From NCBI GenBank assembly GCA_946807835.1, contig OX327686.1:16740001-16804000 (forward strand): a stretch of 64,000 nucleotides of DNA, written 5' to 3'. Both the position numbers and the translations under genes were made by a program. The stretch comes from Ailanthus altissimus (taxonomy: Eukaryota > Streptophyta > Magnoliopsida > Sapindales > Simaroubaceae). A model generated the notes under the pieces. That model did no database searches and was not told where the DNA came from. It worked only from the letters and a program-made list of their open reading frames with translations. This document shows positions 14,268 through 27,092 of this stretch, piece after piece (within the stretch, counting starts at the first letter, position 1; each line of letters begins with the position of its first letter).

Positions 14268-15938
14268 GGGACCTGAAAAAAAAACTATTAAAAAATCATC
14301 CAAATTATTCAAAAAAAACATAATTAAAAAAGACCACATAATTGCAAGCTTAATGGGAGATACTTGAAATGACTGTGTCGCGGGCTAATTTGCAGACCTG
14401 CGAATAAGCCTCGTGAAATAATTCACGGGACTCATTCACAAACCTGCAAATAAGTCATGTGAAGTAACTTGCAGTCCAATTTTCATAGATCTTCCTCCCC
14501 CATCACCTCATTTCTCTCTTATCCACCTCATTTCTCTCAAAAACTTCACAAGTATACACTTGAACTATATTTTTATGTATTCATTTCAAAATAAATAGAA
14601 CTTCTAACAAATATAACATTTTGAATATATATACAAGAAAATATCAAACATGAAATATGTCTTACCTTTTTAGATTTTTTGCAACTTCAAATCTACTTAT
14701 TCTGAATGTTCAAGTATGTTCTTAAAGATAGATTATCTAAAATCAAGTTCAGATTTATGTTTGGCATTCAAATGTTTTGTTTTTCATTATATTATGGCAT
14801 TTAAGGGTAAATATGTCCATTTAAGGTTAATTTAGCTAATAAAGATTAGGTCATTAAAAGGTGACTAAAAAAAATAATTGATTAAAATAATGAGCCTAAT
14901 TCTAAAATATTCCCTTATAAATATACTTAGAAGCCAAAATGGTACAATGTAAATATATGTTTTTCTTATGCATTTTAGGAATTAGTTTCAAAACTGTTTT
15001 TTTTTCTCAATCATAACAAAATTCAACAATCGCATCTTCTCATTTTCTTTGTATAAGACAAAGTTATTTTCTTATTCTTGCTAACTAAATAACAAATCCA
15101 AGAAAAAGTACAAGAAAAAAAGTACAAAAATTATGAAACCAACCACTGTATATAAGGCTCAAATTCAGACTACTTCAATCATCAATTCTTTTTCATTTTC
15201 TTCAATTTAAAGAGAGAGAGGGAGGGATAAAGAATGGCTGTTTAGAGAAAGAAACCAATCTAGAGAAATAAAATAATAAAGAGAGAGAAAGAAAGAAAGA
15301 GAATATGTTGAAAAGATTTTTGTAATTCTATTCTCTTTATAATTTTAAGATATAGTACAATGTTGGGCATGTTGATTAGCTCAAAATGTGGATGTAAATT
15401 CATCAAAACTGAACAATTATAAATCTTTGGTGTTTTATCTTTCTGGTTTTATTTCTTTACTATCTACTTTTATTCATTCTTAGATTTGATTCTTGGGTTA
15501 AAGTTCGGATTTTTAATAGTGGTATTAAAGTTAGTCCCTAATAGTCAGAATGTGGATGGGCTCAATGTTCGAATGAAAGGGTTGGTATTGTCCATTCACT
15601 GATGGAATTTCATTTGAAGGGGGATTGAGTGAGTTAATTGGTGATAAGGAGTTTTAGTTATTTTTAAAAGAAGATTAAAGCATTACTGGTTCAACAGAAG
15701 GTTGCTAAAACTTTACTAGAGTTAAAAAAAGAAGGAACTTTAGAAAGTAATGAAAAGATAATAAAGATGAATGAAATTTCATTTAGCACCATCATCTTAC
15801 AATTATTTGACAATGTACTGAGGTAAATCAATGAAAAAAACCACTGCAAGGGGACTTTGGGGTAAACTTGAAAGTTTATTTATTTCTAAATATTTATCTA
15901 GTAAGATTATTCTAAAAGAAAATTTATTTGGCTTTTAG

Positions 15939-17690
15939 ATGGATCCCTCTAAAGGTTTAGAAGAGAATCTTGATGAATTCAAGAGAATATATATAAACTT
16001 GAAAAATAGTGGTGAAGCAATTAATGATAAAAATCAGACTGTTATTCTCTTAAATTTATTGCCAAGTTCTTATAGGGAAGTAAAATCTACAATTTAAATA
16101 TGGTAGAAAACATCTTAATTTAGAAGATTATTTGACTAAATTATGACTAAGGGAACAAGAAACAAAAAAAATTGAGAAGAAAGATAATAGGAAAAACCTA
16201 TTTGCTATAGGAAGACTAAAGAAAAGAGAAAAAATAGAAGTATAGAAGAAAATTCAAGTCTAAGTCAAAGATTAGTTAAACAAAGTTCTATATCTGTGGA
16301 AATGATGGGCACTTAAAGAGAAACTACTATGAAAGAATTGAAAAATTAAAATAAAAGGGTTAAATCTTATAGATGTAACAATAGCATCTGATGGGCATAA
16401 AAGTTCAGATATTCTCATAATTTTAATGGAGAAAAATCTAAAAGATTGGGTCTTGGATTCTCAATGTACTTACCATATGAGTTCTAACAAGAATCGGTTT
16501 GATACATATGAACAATATGAATGAGGTAAGGTACTAATGAGGAATAACGATTGATGCAAGGTAAATAGGATAACTACAATTCTAATAGACTTGTATGATG
16601 AAACAATAAGGATCTTGATAAATGTGAGACATGTTCCATGATTGAAGAATAATTTGATATCTTTAGGAGTTCTTAATGAATCAAGATACACTTGTAAAAT
16701 TAAAAGTGGACAACTGAAGATAAGTAGGGGTTCTATACTTATGATGAAGGGTATTAAGCAAGCCAGCCTGTATATTTTACAAAGAAGAATTGTCACTGGA
16801 TATATTGTTGCCGCTGCTTATGTAGGGTACAATAAGACTAAGTTATGGCATAGGATATTAGGCTACATAAGGAAACCAAGCTTACTCCAACTAAAAAAAT
16901 AGGGTCTCATTAGAAATGGAAGGTTGGTTAGGCTATAATTTTTTGAATACTGTGCATTGGAAAAATAACAGAAACTTTGTTTTAGCACCAATAATTACAA
17001 GCTAGATGCTTACATTCAAAGGCCAAAAAATATAGCAACACATAGTGGTAATTTGTGTTTTCTAACCTTGAGTGATGATTATTTAAGGAAGGACCATATA
17101 GAAGTAAATAAGTCAAGGAGGTTTGGAGAAAAGTAGAGAGATCTCACCTTGAGGTAGAGTTAGAGCCCTAAACTCTTCTTGAAAATAATATACAAGTTAA
17201 ACAAGAAGATGGTTCATAACCTCAAATTGATAATTAATTAATATAGTATCAATTGACAATGGATAAAAGGAGATCACTAACATCCTATTATTTTATTCTT
17301 AGTGAGGATTATGTTAACTGAAAGGCACAATTGCAACTAAAAGTTACACTTTTGAGTACTGAGGCTAAGTATATATTTGTAACAAAGGCTTACAAGAAAG
17401 CTATATGGTTGTAAGTAGAAACTTAATCTAGTCAAATTAGTAGTAATAATATTTTTGGATAATCAGTTATCCATCCACTTAAGCAAGAATCTTACATTTC
17501 ATGACATAACTAAACATATAGATATTAGATATCACCTTTTTTTTTTAGAGATTTGATTTCAAGTGTGAATGTAAAAATTAAAAAGATTGATACTAATGAG
17601 AACCTAATTGATTTAAAAACTAAGATTTTGTTAGTACATAAGTTCATTTTATGCCTATGTTTACTACATATAGATAAGAGATGAGCAGTA
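15939..17690 (+). pseudogene. Copia gag-pol remnant (gag, zinc knuckle, GAG-pre-integrase, RNase H)
   Basis: Plus-strand islands in order. A gag segment lies at about 15939-16100 (MDPSKGLEENLDEFKRIY, then ILLNLLPSSYREVK). A zinc knuckle near 16285-16325 reads YICGNDGHLKRNY; the first and last cysteines of the C-x2-C-x4-H-x4-C motif are replaced by Tyr. A protease/GAG-pre-integrase region at about 16440-16900 reads WVLDSQCTYHMS and later TKLWHRILGY. An RNase H tail at about 17320-17640 reads LLSTEAKYIFVTKAYKKAIW and later ENLIDLKTK. The central pol is missing between about 16920 and 17300. Stops and frameshifts are frequent. Copia order (integrase before RT) fits the family. Confidence 0.8.
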
Positions 17691-18162
17691 AAAATAGAAT
17701 TTGAGTTGAAGAATAAATATTACATTGATATAGGGACTAAAATGATTTGAACTAATAGTGGATATGTAAATATTGTTAGTCCTTATACATTTTACGAATC
17801 AGTTTCAAAATTGGTTTTCTTTTTCTTAGTCATAATAGGATTCTATAACATCTTCTCCTTCTTCTCGTATGAGATAAAAGCCATCTTCTCCTTCTTGTTT
17901 CCTGAAAACTAAATCCAAGAAAAATTAGAAGAGAAAAAGAAAGCCATGAAACTAATCACTATATATAAGGCTCAAATTCATCTTCAATCATTAATTCTTC
18001 TTTATTCTCTTCAGTTTAGAAAGATAGAATGAGATATAGAGAGATGAAGAATGGCAATTTAAAGAGATAAACCATTCTAGCAAAGAAATAATGTAGAGAA
18101 AGAATGTGTTAAAAATATTTCTATATTTCTATTTTTTGTATGATTCTGAGATATAGTACAAT

Positions 18163-20160
18163 TAAGGTGGCAAAATGGGTTTGGCGTGATTATTCGATAT
18201 ACTTTAAGTGATATGAGTAAAAAAAAATTGACACAATTAATAAACAATTCAAATTCGTATTTTAAGTCTATGATACTCTAACTCGTTTAAGTCACGTTTA
18301 ATTAAATGAATCAAATTCGTATCTATTCGCGTGTTTATTTATTTAAGTCACGTTTAATTAAATTATAAAATCAAATACAATTTGAAATATATATAATTAA
18401 AAATTAAAACCCTAATCATTGTTTAATTGTTCATGTAAGATACAAAGACTCGTACACAAATTACAAGCACCCACCAAAATTCTTTTCCTTCTATAGTCAT
18501 TCTTTGCCAAAGCCACCACTACCACCACCGCTAAGTCATTCTTCTTCGTCCACCACCACCAACAACAACAGCTGCAACACCATTTACGACTTGGTTTGAG
18601 GGTCAGGAAAGAGATGGGAGGATTATTTTGGAATGAATTAAGCTCCATATCTAAAAGAGTGTTGATTGGTTTGTACATATGTTAAAGATGTCAATTATGA
18701 CATTGATTGGTAGATCTGGTTCTAGATTCTCTCTAGAGCATATGTCTCAAATTTATTGAATAGTTTGAGATTGTCAAGTTTATCTTTACACACCTTTAAC
18801 GAAATGACCCAATAATAAGAAAACATATTAAAAGTATATTGTCCTTAAATAACGTGAACTTTGAAATTTTTTTAAAAAGAATAATAATAATATGAACTCT
18901 AAATAACCTTTTGCTATTGAACTTGACTCGATTATTCTAATTGATCTACATCTGTAAGAGCGTTAATTAATTAAAGTCTGAGGGTTTATAATCCACCAAG
19001 AAAGTGCTTGATTTCGGACAAGAAATAGTGAACAGATAGTATCATGAAAGTATGGGTTTATAATCTATAATGCAGAACCAGATTCTACCAGTCTAATTAA
19101 TATTTTTCATGACATCTAAAATATTTATTGCGTGTGTTATACACATACCAGATAGCATCATGGAAGTATGGGTTTTGGATATTATGTTGCTGCTGTTTAG
19201 GTTATTTTTGCTACTGTTTTGGCTGCTAATTTGTTGTTGTTTAGACTTTTTTTTTTTTTTGCCATTTTAACTGCTAATTTGCTGCTGTTTAGGCTTTTTT
19301 TTACAGTTGTTTTGGCTGCAAATTTGCTGCTATTTTGGTTGTTTTTTTTCTACTTTTTAGCTGCTAATTTGCTATTGTTTATGCTGCTATTTTTGATTCT
19401 ATTTTGCTATTAATTCGATGTTGTTTTAGCTAATATTTTTATTGCTACTCTACTACTATTAACTATTTGATGCTATTTTTGTTTCTATTTTTTAGGAGTT
19501 TGATGATCAAGAAATCATAGATTATAATGTTGTAATAAAAAGATGGAATTGGAGCTTTATTTGGATGAATTATAAGTAGATATTTTAATCTTAAATATTA
19601 ATAATAGTATTCTATTTGTAAAAAGTGTTACTACTCATAATTATAAGTAATTGTTCATTAGTCATGATAGGTAATAATGTATCACTAATCTTTTTAAAAT
19701 TTTCAAATGGTTATATACTCATGCTAATTTAAAATTTATTTTGCAGGTTCATCGCTTGTAGTTGGCACTTGACAGTTTATTCTCTTAATTTGATTGGATT
19801 TGACAATTTTTGATGTAATTTTAAATTTATTAATCATGACTTAAATGTGTTTAATCATATTAAATGAATTAAATATTTCATATAAATGAATCAAATTTGA
19901 TATTATTATTTATTTAAACAAATATAATCATAAATGAATTGAATCATGTATAATGGTATAAATGAATTGAATTTGATCTATTTATTTAAACGAGTCTAAT
20001 CGTATTATATCGTATAATTGACATATTAAATGAATTGAATTTGTATTTGAGTGCTTGATTCGTTTATGTAAACGAATCATTTATTAATATGATAAAATTT
20101 GTTAATAACTTATACTGACACGACATGAATACAATTTGTTTACATGAATTGCCACCCTTA
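18163..20160. mobile_element. Non-autonomous hAT-like DNA transposon (1998 bp) with exact 8-bp target duplication
   Basis: The element starts TAAGGTGGCAA at 18163 and ends TTGCCACCCTTA at 20160, which are inverted repeats of about 11 bp. It is flanked on both sides by agtacaat (18155-18162 and 20161-20168); the uninterrupted LTR copy has the same site once (agtacaat near 15355). Eight-bp duplications and TGGCAA-type termini fit hAT. No transposase is visible. Inside is a section of imperfect Leu/Ala-coding repeats (about 19190-19480) and a small minus-strand frame at 18412-18678 whose product is low-complexity. Not self-mobilising as it stands. Confidence 0.88.
19185..19490. repeat. Imperfect tandem repeat (gctgctaatttgctgctgttt-type) inside the hAT element
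   Basis: A unit of about 20-45 nt built from gctgctaattt and gctgtttaggctttt recurs roughly six times with drift. It gives a spurious open frame (19219-19413) encoding LAANLLLFRLFF-like repeats. The repetition explains the frame, so this is not a gene. Confidence 0.6.
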
Positions 20161-20328
20161 AGTACAATATTGAGCATGTTGATTAGGTCAAAAAATGGAT
20201 GTAGATTTATTAGAACCGAACCATTATAAATTTTTGGTGTTTTTTCTTTTTGGTTTTTATTTTTTTTATTGTCTATTGTTATTTCTTTTAGAATTTGAGT
20301 TTTGGGTTGGAGTTAAGGATGGTAGTGA

Positions 20329-22095
20329 ATCAAGTTTGGGATAGATATATCAAATTCACATTTGTATACGATTCAAAAATGATATATCAAATTCTTCCCA
20401 AATCCATTGCAGATTTGAAGTTTCATTACCAAACCTGCAATGGATTATATGTGAATTTTAAGCAAGTTGAAATTAATATAATAATTTTAAGCAAGTTGAA
20501 ATTAATATAATTAAAAATATAAAATTATAACATTATAACATTAATTTAAAATCAAATTCATTAAATATAGTAATCAAAATCATATCACAAATTTAAATTT
20601 AATAAAAAAAATTTCATCAAAGTTAAACACACAATTCATAAATAATTAATACAAACACTAGACAATATAATTGAAAAACAACTCAATTAAAGAAAAATAA
20701 TTTTTTTAAGGCTTGATTCAAGATTTAAAAACGTGTCTTACAATGAATTTATATTAGTATATTATATTTTTAAGATAAGTCAATTTGTCAACTAGTTAAG
20801 CCAATAACATATTAAACATTAAAAGAGTAAAAAATAAAATAAAATGTCTATCAATGTCCATCATGTGAAGAAAAATAAAAAAAATAAAATAATTATTAAT
20901 CTCCATCATACGAAAAAAATAAACAAAAAAATTAAACAAAAAATTAACTCATCTCTCGTAAAATATTCATATTATTTATTTAATTAACGTAACATTAGTA
21001 AGATAAAAATTAAGAGAGATCAAAATATTATTTAATAATCAAATAAATATTTGACGAGTGTGAATCAATAGTTTTATGAAAATTAGAGATGACAAAACTA
21101 TGCGATAATGTTTATATAATAATTGAATTGAGAATAATTGATAGATTAAAGAAAAGATAAAAATTATTATTTTAATTTTTTTATTTAGGGCTATAACCAA
21201 AACAATATTTTTTATTTTTAAAAAAAAATACATAAAATATCTATGGATACCCTTATAATTATTATACTAAAATTATACTTATTTCAAACATGTTTTGAAT
21301 TTTAATTTTATGTATTAAATTTATTCAAAATCCGCTTCCGGCCTTATTAAATTCTTATAACAAAGGCATATTCTAACTAATTTACAAATCATTTTACTAT
21401 CCCTAGTTGAAGTGTAAATTTCCAACATACAACATGAAAAATGTTTTGGCCATCCAAAAAATTAGTTACATGTGTAATTGCAACGAAGACATGTAATAGC
21501 CCTTTTTGGTCACATAATAGGAAGAATAATATGTGTTTAGATTTTAGAATAAATGAATTGTGATAAGGGGAATATTTTTATTTGAAGCTAAAAGATCATC
21601 GATTGGGATTGGTCAAAGATCTAGACCATCAATAGGTGTTTGATTTGATCTGAAGTGGGTAGTTAGATGAGACTTTTCAATGCTTTTGAAACTCCTAAAA
21701 TCCCCGGTAATTATCTTTTTTGTTTTCTGAGTCAAATTACACCACAATTAGTTAGACCATCTCCTAGTATAAAATTATCTCATAAGGTTTAGTTGTCTCA
21801 GTATAATTTCTAATAATAAAATTATAATTTCTCAGTAGTTTATATTCACATACATAACACGAGACATTATTAATTTAAGATATTTGACTAATCTACTTCT
21901 AGTTTATTAGAAGAAACAATGCCTCTTGTTACAATGTTGGCCACATAATTCAGCTACAAAAATAAACTTAACCAGTAATTCCACTTCTCAACGTGTTGTA
22001 AAGAGATTCGGGAGTGTTTGTTGACTTTGTTGGTGGCGCTTAGCTGGATCGTTTTTATTTGTTTATTTTATAATATACTTTTTCTTAGAGATTTT
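20329..22095. other. AT-rich stretch without recognisable gene
   Basis: Very AT-rich DNA with scattered poly-A/T runs. The short frames at 20295-20510 and 21039-21233 have hydrophobic or low-complexity products without family motifs. No paired repeats were recognised. Confidence 0.5.
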
Positions 22096-22101
22096 TTTAG
22101 A

Positions 22102-22293
22102 TCAATTACGTTGGCAGCAGACGATTCTTGCTCTACAGTCTATTCGCATCAGAGGGATTGCCTTTTGCTGCGTGATTACAGAACGCCAAAATAGCAGAGG
22201 AAATTGATCCATTGATATATTTTGAGCGTTATGATTTGGAAGGAAAGATTGAGCCAATGCAGCTCCAACTTCTTTTGACTTCAACTGAAACAA
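22102..22293 (-). other. Short higher-GC island with an unidentified minus-strand frame
   Basis: A 63-codon minus-strand frame (includes SKEVGAALAQSFLPNHNA) lies in a block clearly richer in GC than its surroundings. It has no convincing start context, splice sites or partner exons, and I recognise no domain. It could be a captured or relic exon fragment. Confidence 0.25.
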
Positions 22294-22599
22294 AATTCTT
22301 GGTGGGATTTGATATGTAAAAAAAAAAAAAAAAATCGATTTTTTTAAAGGGGAGTGGATTTTTTTTTTAAAAAATTATACAAAGGGCATATTTGTTATAA
22401 TGCTTTCTTAAATTTGTTGTAAATATATTAAATAATGTATATGAGGATAGTTTTGAGTCATTTCATTCAATTTGACATAAAATTTATTAACTTTAATATA
22501 AGATTCTTTAAACGTTATGTATTGCTGCTAATTTCCTAAGTCTATAGACATTATTAAAATTAGGTCTTATATTAAGGATCTTAAAAATAATATTAAAAA

Positions 22600-23340
22600 A
22601 AAAATATATATATATATATATATATCTAGATCTTTACGATTAAAAAAATAGGCATCCAAACCCTTATATTTTTATAAATTTCATTTATACTTCTAGCAGG
22701 TAAAGAAATTTGTTAAAATTAATGTTAGAAATGATAAAAATAGAAAATCGCCCATTTAAAAAAAATATCAACCCCGATCAACGCCAATCAGCCCCAGAGG
22801 TCAGTTAATGCCAATCAACAGTTAGTCAACACCAATCAATGATTGATCAACAACCAATCAATCTCACTCAACGATCGGTCAATATCGATCAATGACCATT
22901 GGTCAATGTTATTCGATGGTTGGTCAATATTGTTTAACAGCGCAATTAAGGACAGTCACCACTTGTCAACGGAGATCAATATCGCTCAACAACCAATCAA
23001 TATCCCTTTTTTTGAATAGTTTAGTTGAAAACAATTTGTTTCTAAAATTTTAATCCTATACATTAACAAAACTTAGAATAACTTAGTTAAAGTATTTATT
23101 TTTATTAATAATGACAAAGGCTCAAACTCTACTTTGTGCATTTAAATTTAGATTTTTTTTGTCATAAAGATGGGCATAATGTTAATTTTATTAGTTTTAA
23201 TAGATTTTTTAATTAAAGTTGATGGATCTCCGTTACCCAATAAGAGTGTAAATAAAAAATTTAAAAATATACGAGTCTGAATGTTAATTTTTAAACTTTA
23301 GGAATTTAGATATCTTTTTTCAAAAAAATATATTATAAAT
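22600..23340. repeat. Inverted-repeat element with a TCAAT-rich core
   Basis: The left arm (about 22640-22760) and the reverse complement of the right arm (about 23165-23335) align loosely over roughly 100 bp. Between them (about 22770-23010) is an array of degenerate 10-15-nt units based on (g/a)atcaa(t/c). A (TA)n run of about 25 bp lies at 22601-22626, just outside the left arm. This looks like a fold-back or MITE-like element. There is no coding capacity and no clear target duplication. Confidence 0.45.
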
Positions 23341-23786
23341 CTCAAAATAGATTTTTTTTAAAAATAAACTCCAAGGATGGGTGAAAATATTATTGCTAAA
23401 CTTAAAAATTTATATACGCCTGGTGCAGGTATTATGCCTTAAATTTATTTTATTGCTCTCACAAAGTGCATAGACATTATTTTTTTATAATAAAAATTAA
23501 TTAAGATATTTTTAAAAAAAAATAGGGATTGATTAAAAAATGCAACTAAATTTCAAGACTAAATTGACAACTGTTTTCTTTTAAAAAAAGATAAATAAAA
23601 TAATTAGTAATCTTCAAAAAAAAAAACTATCAAATTTCTTTTGCATAATATATTAAAAGCGTATTGATGATGATTTTGAAAAGAAAAATATTGAAATACC
23701 CAAAATAGAAGAGAAACTTATAACCCAATAAGTTGTGCTTCTATTGTGACATAAATATTTTAGTTCTACTAAATTATTGCTAGACA

Positions 23787-25195
23787 TGTAAGGTTATTTT
23801 ATGTCCTTAAAGTATTGAAATAAAATTTTTATTTAATGAATAAAGTTTATTTATACACATGATTGAGCATACATTGATGAGTCAATATTTATAAAATATA
23901 TGATTTATGTGTTAGAAATATGATGCTAATATAAAAAGTATAGATCAAAAGTTCTTTATAAATTAAATTATGTTCACAACCATTAATGAAAAATAGCATT
24001 TCATTATGTAAGATTGTAGTTTTTCTACTTCTTATAGTTGATAATTTACCTTGATCATTGAAGTAGAGACATCGAGTAGAAAAACTAGTGTATAAGTTAC
24101 ATTGAACGAGCCTACTGTGAATTTCAATCTAGTTAACTAAATGTCGTAGATCTTAATTTACAAAAATTTTAATTAGCTTAATTGATCTTAATCCTGAACA
24201 AATAATGAATTTATATTCATGCATTATATCTTTTGAGATATCACAGAGTGAGATCCATATAAACGGTCAAAACTTTGATAACTTTGAATTATAATTTTAC
24301 GGGCCGTACGAACATATATTGTAAAATAGAATCTAATAAATAATGTCCACCTAAACTATTTGCAGTACTTGATTATTTGAATTTATGGCCGCGGTTTATT
24401 CAATAAGTTATTTATTAAATAATAATATTTATTTGTAAATTTATTTACAAATATAAAAATATTAAAAATAATCATTAGAGCATTTAGTGACTTAAGAGTA
24501 AATAAGTAATTAAAAAAACAAGACATTTTTTTAATGGCCTAACTTTAATTATGGACATCAATTAGAGATGTCAATTAAGTGATTAATCTAAAGGATAAAC
24601 CTAATTTAATTAAAAAGGGTTTTAATTAAATGAACTTTTATTTATTAACATGGGTTCTAGTACTAGAGTACATTTCTTAATTTTTAGTAGAATAATTTAG
24701 GATTAACTTAAAAGAATTGGTGAGTTATGAGATGATTAGAATTGAGCTTTTTAAATTGGAGTTAGAAAACCCATGAGTCTTGCAGTTTATTTACTATCTC
24801 AAATTCTAATCAAACTCTAACTTCTTAATTCTAATATAATTTTGAATATTTAAAGGAGATTCCTATATATATGAGAGATAAGGAGTAGTAAAGAAAAATA
24901 ACTATAATCATAAGATAAATGTTTTTATGCATTTTTTAAGTGGAAAAAGAATTTAATTAATACTTTTCTTTCATATTTGGGTATTAGTGAATTTGAAGAT
25001 TAAAGAAATATCTATGTGCCTACATGCGTGAATTTGAAGGTTGAGAATAATAAAGAAGATTGTAGCCATCAATTCAAGATTTACTAAAGTGATGAATTAA
25101 GTAATCTTCTATCCTTATACATGTAATATAAACAAAATAATCTGGCATTCGATGCATTTATTTCATTAAACTGAAAAAAAATTTTCATACCAACA
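23787..25195 (+). repeat. 5' LTR of the Copia element
   Basis: Begins TGTAAGG and ends ...CAACA just before the primer-binding site at 25198. Pairs with 27093-28502. Contains the shared blocks atgattgagcatac and catttcattatgtaag. Confidence 0.85.
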
Positions 25196-25509
25196 ATTGG
25201 TATAAGAGCCATTTTATTTCATATTACATGTTTACTTTATTTTATATATAAAAATAATTATTTATTGTGGTACCAATTACCTATCTAATCTATATTTATT
25301 ATTTTTATTAATTATATAATAAATGGTTATGTTTATAATAAATCATGGTTAAATATTTACTTGTTTTTTTTATTTTCTTGTGAATTGTAACAAAAATGAG
25401 TGATGAAATAATATTATAATTTCAATCAAATAGAATTATTTATTTTCATAGTAAATAATTTTTAAAAAAGAAACAAAAAGATTTGTCAGCAAGAATATTT
25501 TTTCGATGA

Positions 25510-26018
25510 CATTGGATCAGTGTATGGCGGGAAATGTGAGCCTAGGCCGCTTATGGCAACTCTAGCGCATCAAAGATGATGACGACCTCTGGTGGCAGAC
25601 AAAAAGGTGGCACAAGCAAGGTACCGCGTTCCCATGATGATGGGCTTGCCGGATCGCCGTTTGGCTCACTGCTGGTGATGACATTGGGTTGCAGCACATG
25701 AAGGAGAGAGGAGACACTGTCAATGGTGGTTGGCCAATTGCTTGGGGTTTTCACGACAGCAAAGTGGCGACAAGTTGTAGTGGCAATGGCGGCTTCTTCT
25801 TTTGCAATTGGCGACGTGCAGTAACCAGGAAAGACGGCGACAATACCATAATCAGAATTGGGCTGATTGTGAAGGAGGCAGTGATGGAATTAAAGTTCAT
25901 CGAGAAATTCTCAAATAGGCCTCTCCTAATTATAAAGAATTTTGTTTTTGGCCAAGAATGTTTGTATGTTAAGCAAATATACCCTAAAATGTTTGCCAAT
26001 TTTGCAAATATGCCTTAA
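25510..26018 (+). other. Unidentified higher-GC block inside the Copia element
   Basis: This block is more GC-rich than the rest of the element and has overlapping frames on both strands; the longest is plus 25689-26018 (109 codons, containing WPIAWGFHDSKVATSCSGNGG). It matches no Copia domain that I know and sits where gag and most of pol should be. It may be captured host sequence or decayed gag. I cannot assign a function. Confidence 0.3.
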
Positions 26019-26209
26019 TGGAATTGATTATTCTCATTTAGTCTCCTCTAATTTTGGATAATTAAAGTTTGGTTAGATAACTTTGAGATATTTGTAAATA
26101 GGTTCTAATTTTGACCCAAATTTATTTGTGAACTAATTTTTTAGGTATTTATAAATTCAAAGTTGGTTAAAGTCTTTTTAATTTTAGTCAATTTTTATAA
26201 AATTTTATT

Positions 26210-27060
26210 TGACCTTTTTTAATAAAAGTTTATCCCAAGCCTAGTCAGTTAACAAAATTTTTATCAAGTTTGCCATGCATAATTTCAAAAGGGATTGTTT
26301 TCTTTTAAATATGGAATTAATTTATTCAAATATCAATTTCCTAAGGTAGTTGAAGAGATAGATCACATGAGAGAAATTCTTTATACATCAGTAGTAGGAA
26401 GTCTCATGTATGCAATGCTATATACTAAACCAAATATTTGCTATATAGTTGAAATTGTGAGCAGATATCAATCTAATTCAAGACCATAACACTAGACTGT
26501 AAAAAAGAATATATTCAAGTATTTTCAGAGAACGAAAGATTATATGCTTATACATTCTAGTGAGGATCTTATACCTATCGGATATACAAATTTAGAATTC
26601 TAAGAACATAACTTTACCTCAATCTTCCTCAAGATATGTGTTCACTTTAAGTGGTAGAGCTATAAGTTAGAGAAGTACAAAATAATCATGTATTACAAAC
26701 TCTACCATGGAAGTTGAATATGTGGCTACATTTGAAGCCACAAAAGAGGTTGTATAGCTCAAAAAATTTCTCATGGAGCTTGAGGTGGTACCTAGTGCTT
26801 AGATGCCTATTGTTGTTTATTATGACAATAGCAAGGCAATAGCACAGTTTGAGGAACCAAGAGACTACAAGAGAAGAAAACACTTTAAAAAGAAAAAAAA
26901 AACAATTAATAAATGAGTTATTTTTTTTGTGTAAAATGATGAAGTCATAGTATCTAAGATTGCATAAGCAGAGAATCTAGTAGATCCACTCACCAAAGTC
27001 ATAGTTAGAAAAGAGTTTTGAAACTCATATGGATAATATAGGGGTTAATAGATACTTGAT
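26210..27060 (+). pseudogene. Copia reverse transcriptase-RNase H remnant
   Basis: About 26295-26490 encodes the end of the RT domain: EEIDHMREILYTSVVGSLMY, then PNICYIVEIVSRYQSN. This is the Copia block that normally reads ...VGSLMYAM..RPDI.Y.VG..SR. Downstream, about 26500-27030 gives decayed RNase H islands (KDYMLIHSSEDLIPIGYT, STME.EYVA-like, and the tail ENLVDPLTK-like). Stops and frameshifts break it. Its position just before the 3' LTR is the normal one. Confidence 0.82.
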
Positions 27061-27092
27061 ATGCTTTAAAACGGATGAGAGATTATTAAACG

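Larger units (their letters stand above)
6194..14914. mobile_element. MULE copy 1: decayed Mutator-like element with Ulp1-like and mudrA-like remnants
   Basis: The outer ends are inverted repeats of each other: about 6240-6290 (tttagccacc...ctaatctttattaact) matches the reverse complement of about 14830-14875. The right end reads GGGAATATTTT inward from 14914, close to the terminus of the better-preserved copy at 39082-46820. The internal order is the same as in that copy: GC-richer subterminal block (about 6660-6850), DUF1985/Ulp1-like gene remnants on plus (about 9400-12090), mudrA-like remnants on minus (14267 to about 12370), GC-richer subterminal block (about 14370-14480). A solo LTR interrupts the left part. 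The left boundary is approximate and no target duplication was found. Confidence 0.75.
14948..20328 (+). mobile_element. Copia-type LTR retrotransposon with internal deletion; 3' LTR split by a hAT element
   Basis: Two LTR copies frame the element: about 14948-15513 and about 17765-20328, the latter interrupted by the insertion at 18163-20160. Without the insertion both LTRs are close to 560 bp. They share aaggctcaaattca and many other blocks, and both contain a TATA-like tatataagg. A degenerate Met-tRNA primer-binding site (tggtattaaagtt) lies at about 15521. The inside is only about 2.2 kb: gag, zinc knuckle, GAG-pre-integrase and RNase H are recognisable, while most integrase and reverse transcriptase is gone. 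Boundaries are good to a few bases at the left ends and approximate at the right ends. Confidence 0.85.

Noticed and set aside
18412..18678. 88-codon minus-strand frame with a Trp/Val-rich product
   Set aside because: It is inside the hAT element, of low complexity, and based on caccac/aacaac repeats.
22600..23010. CRISPR-like array of short repeats
   Set aside because: The units vary in length and sequence with no unique spacers, and the DNA is a plant nuclear type.
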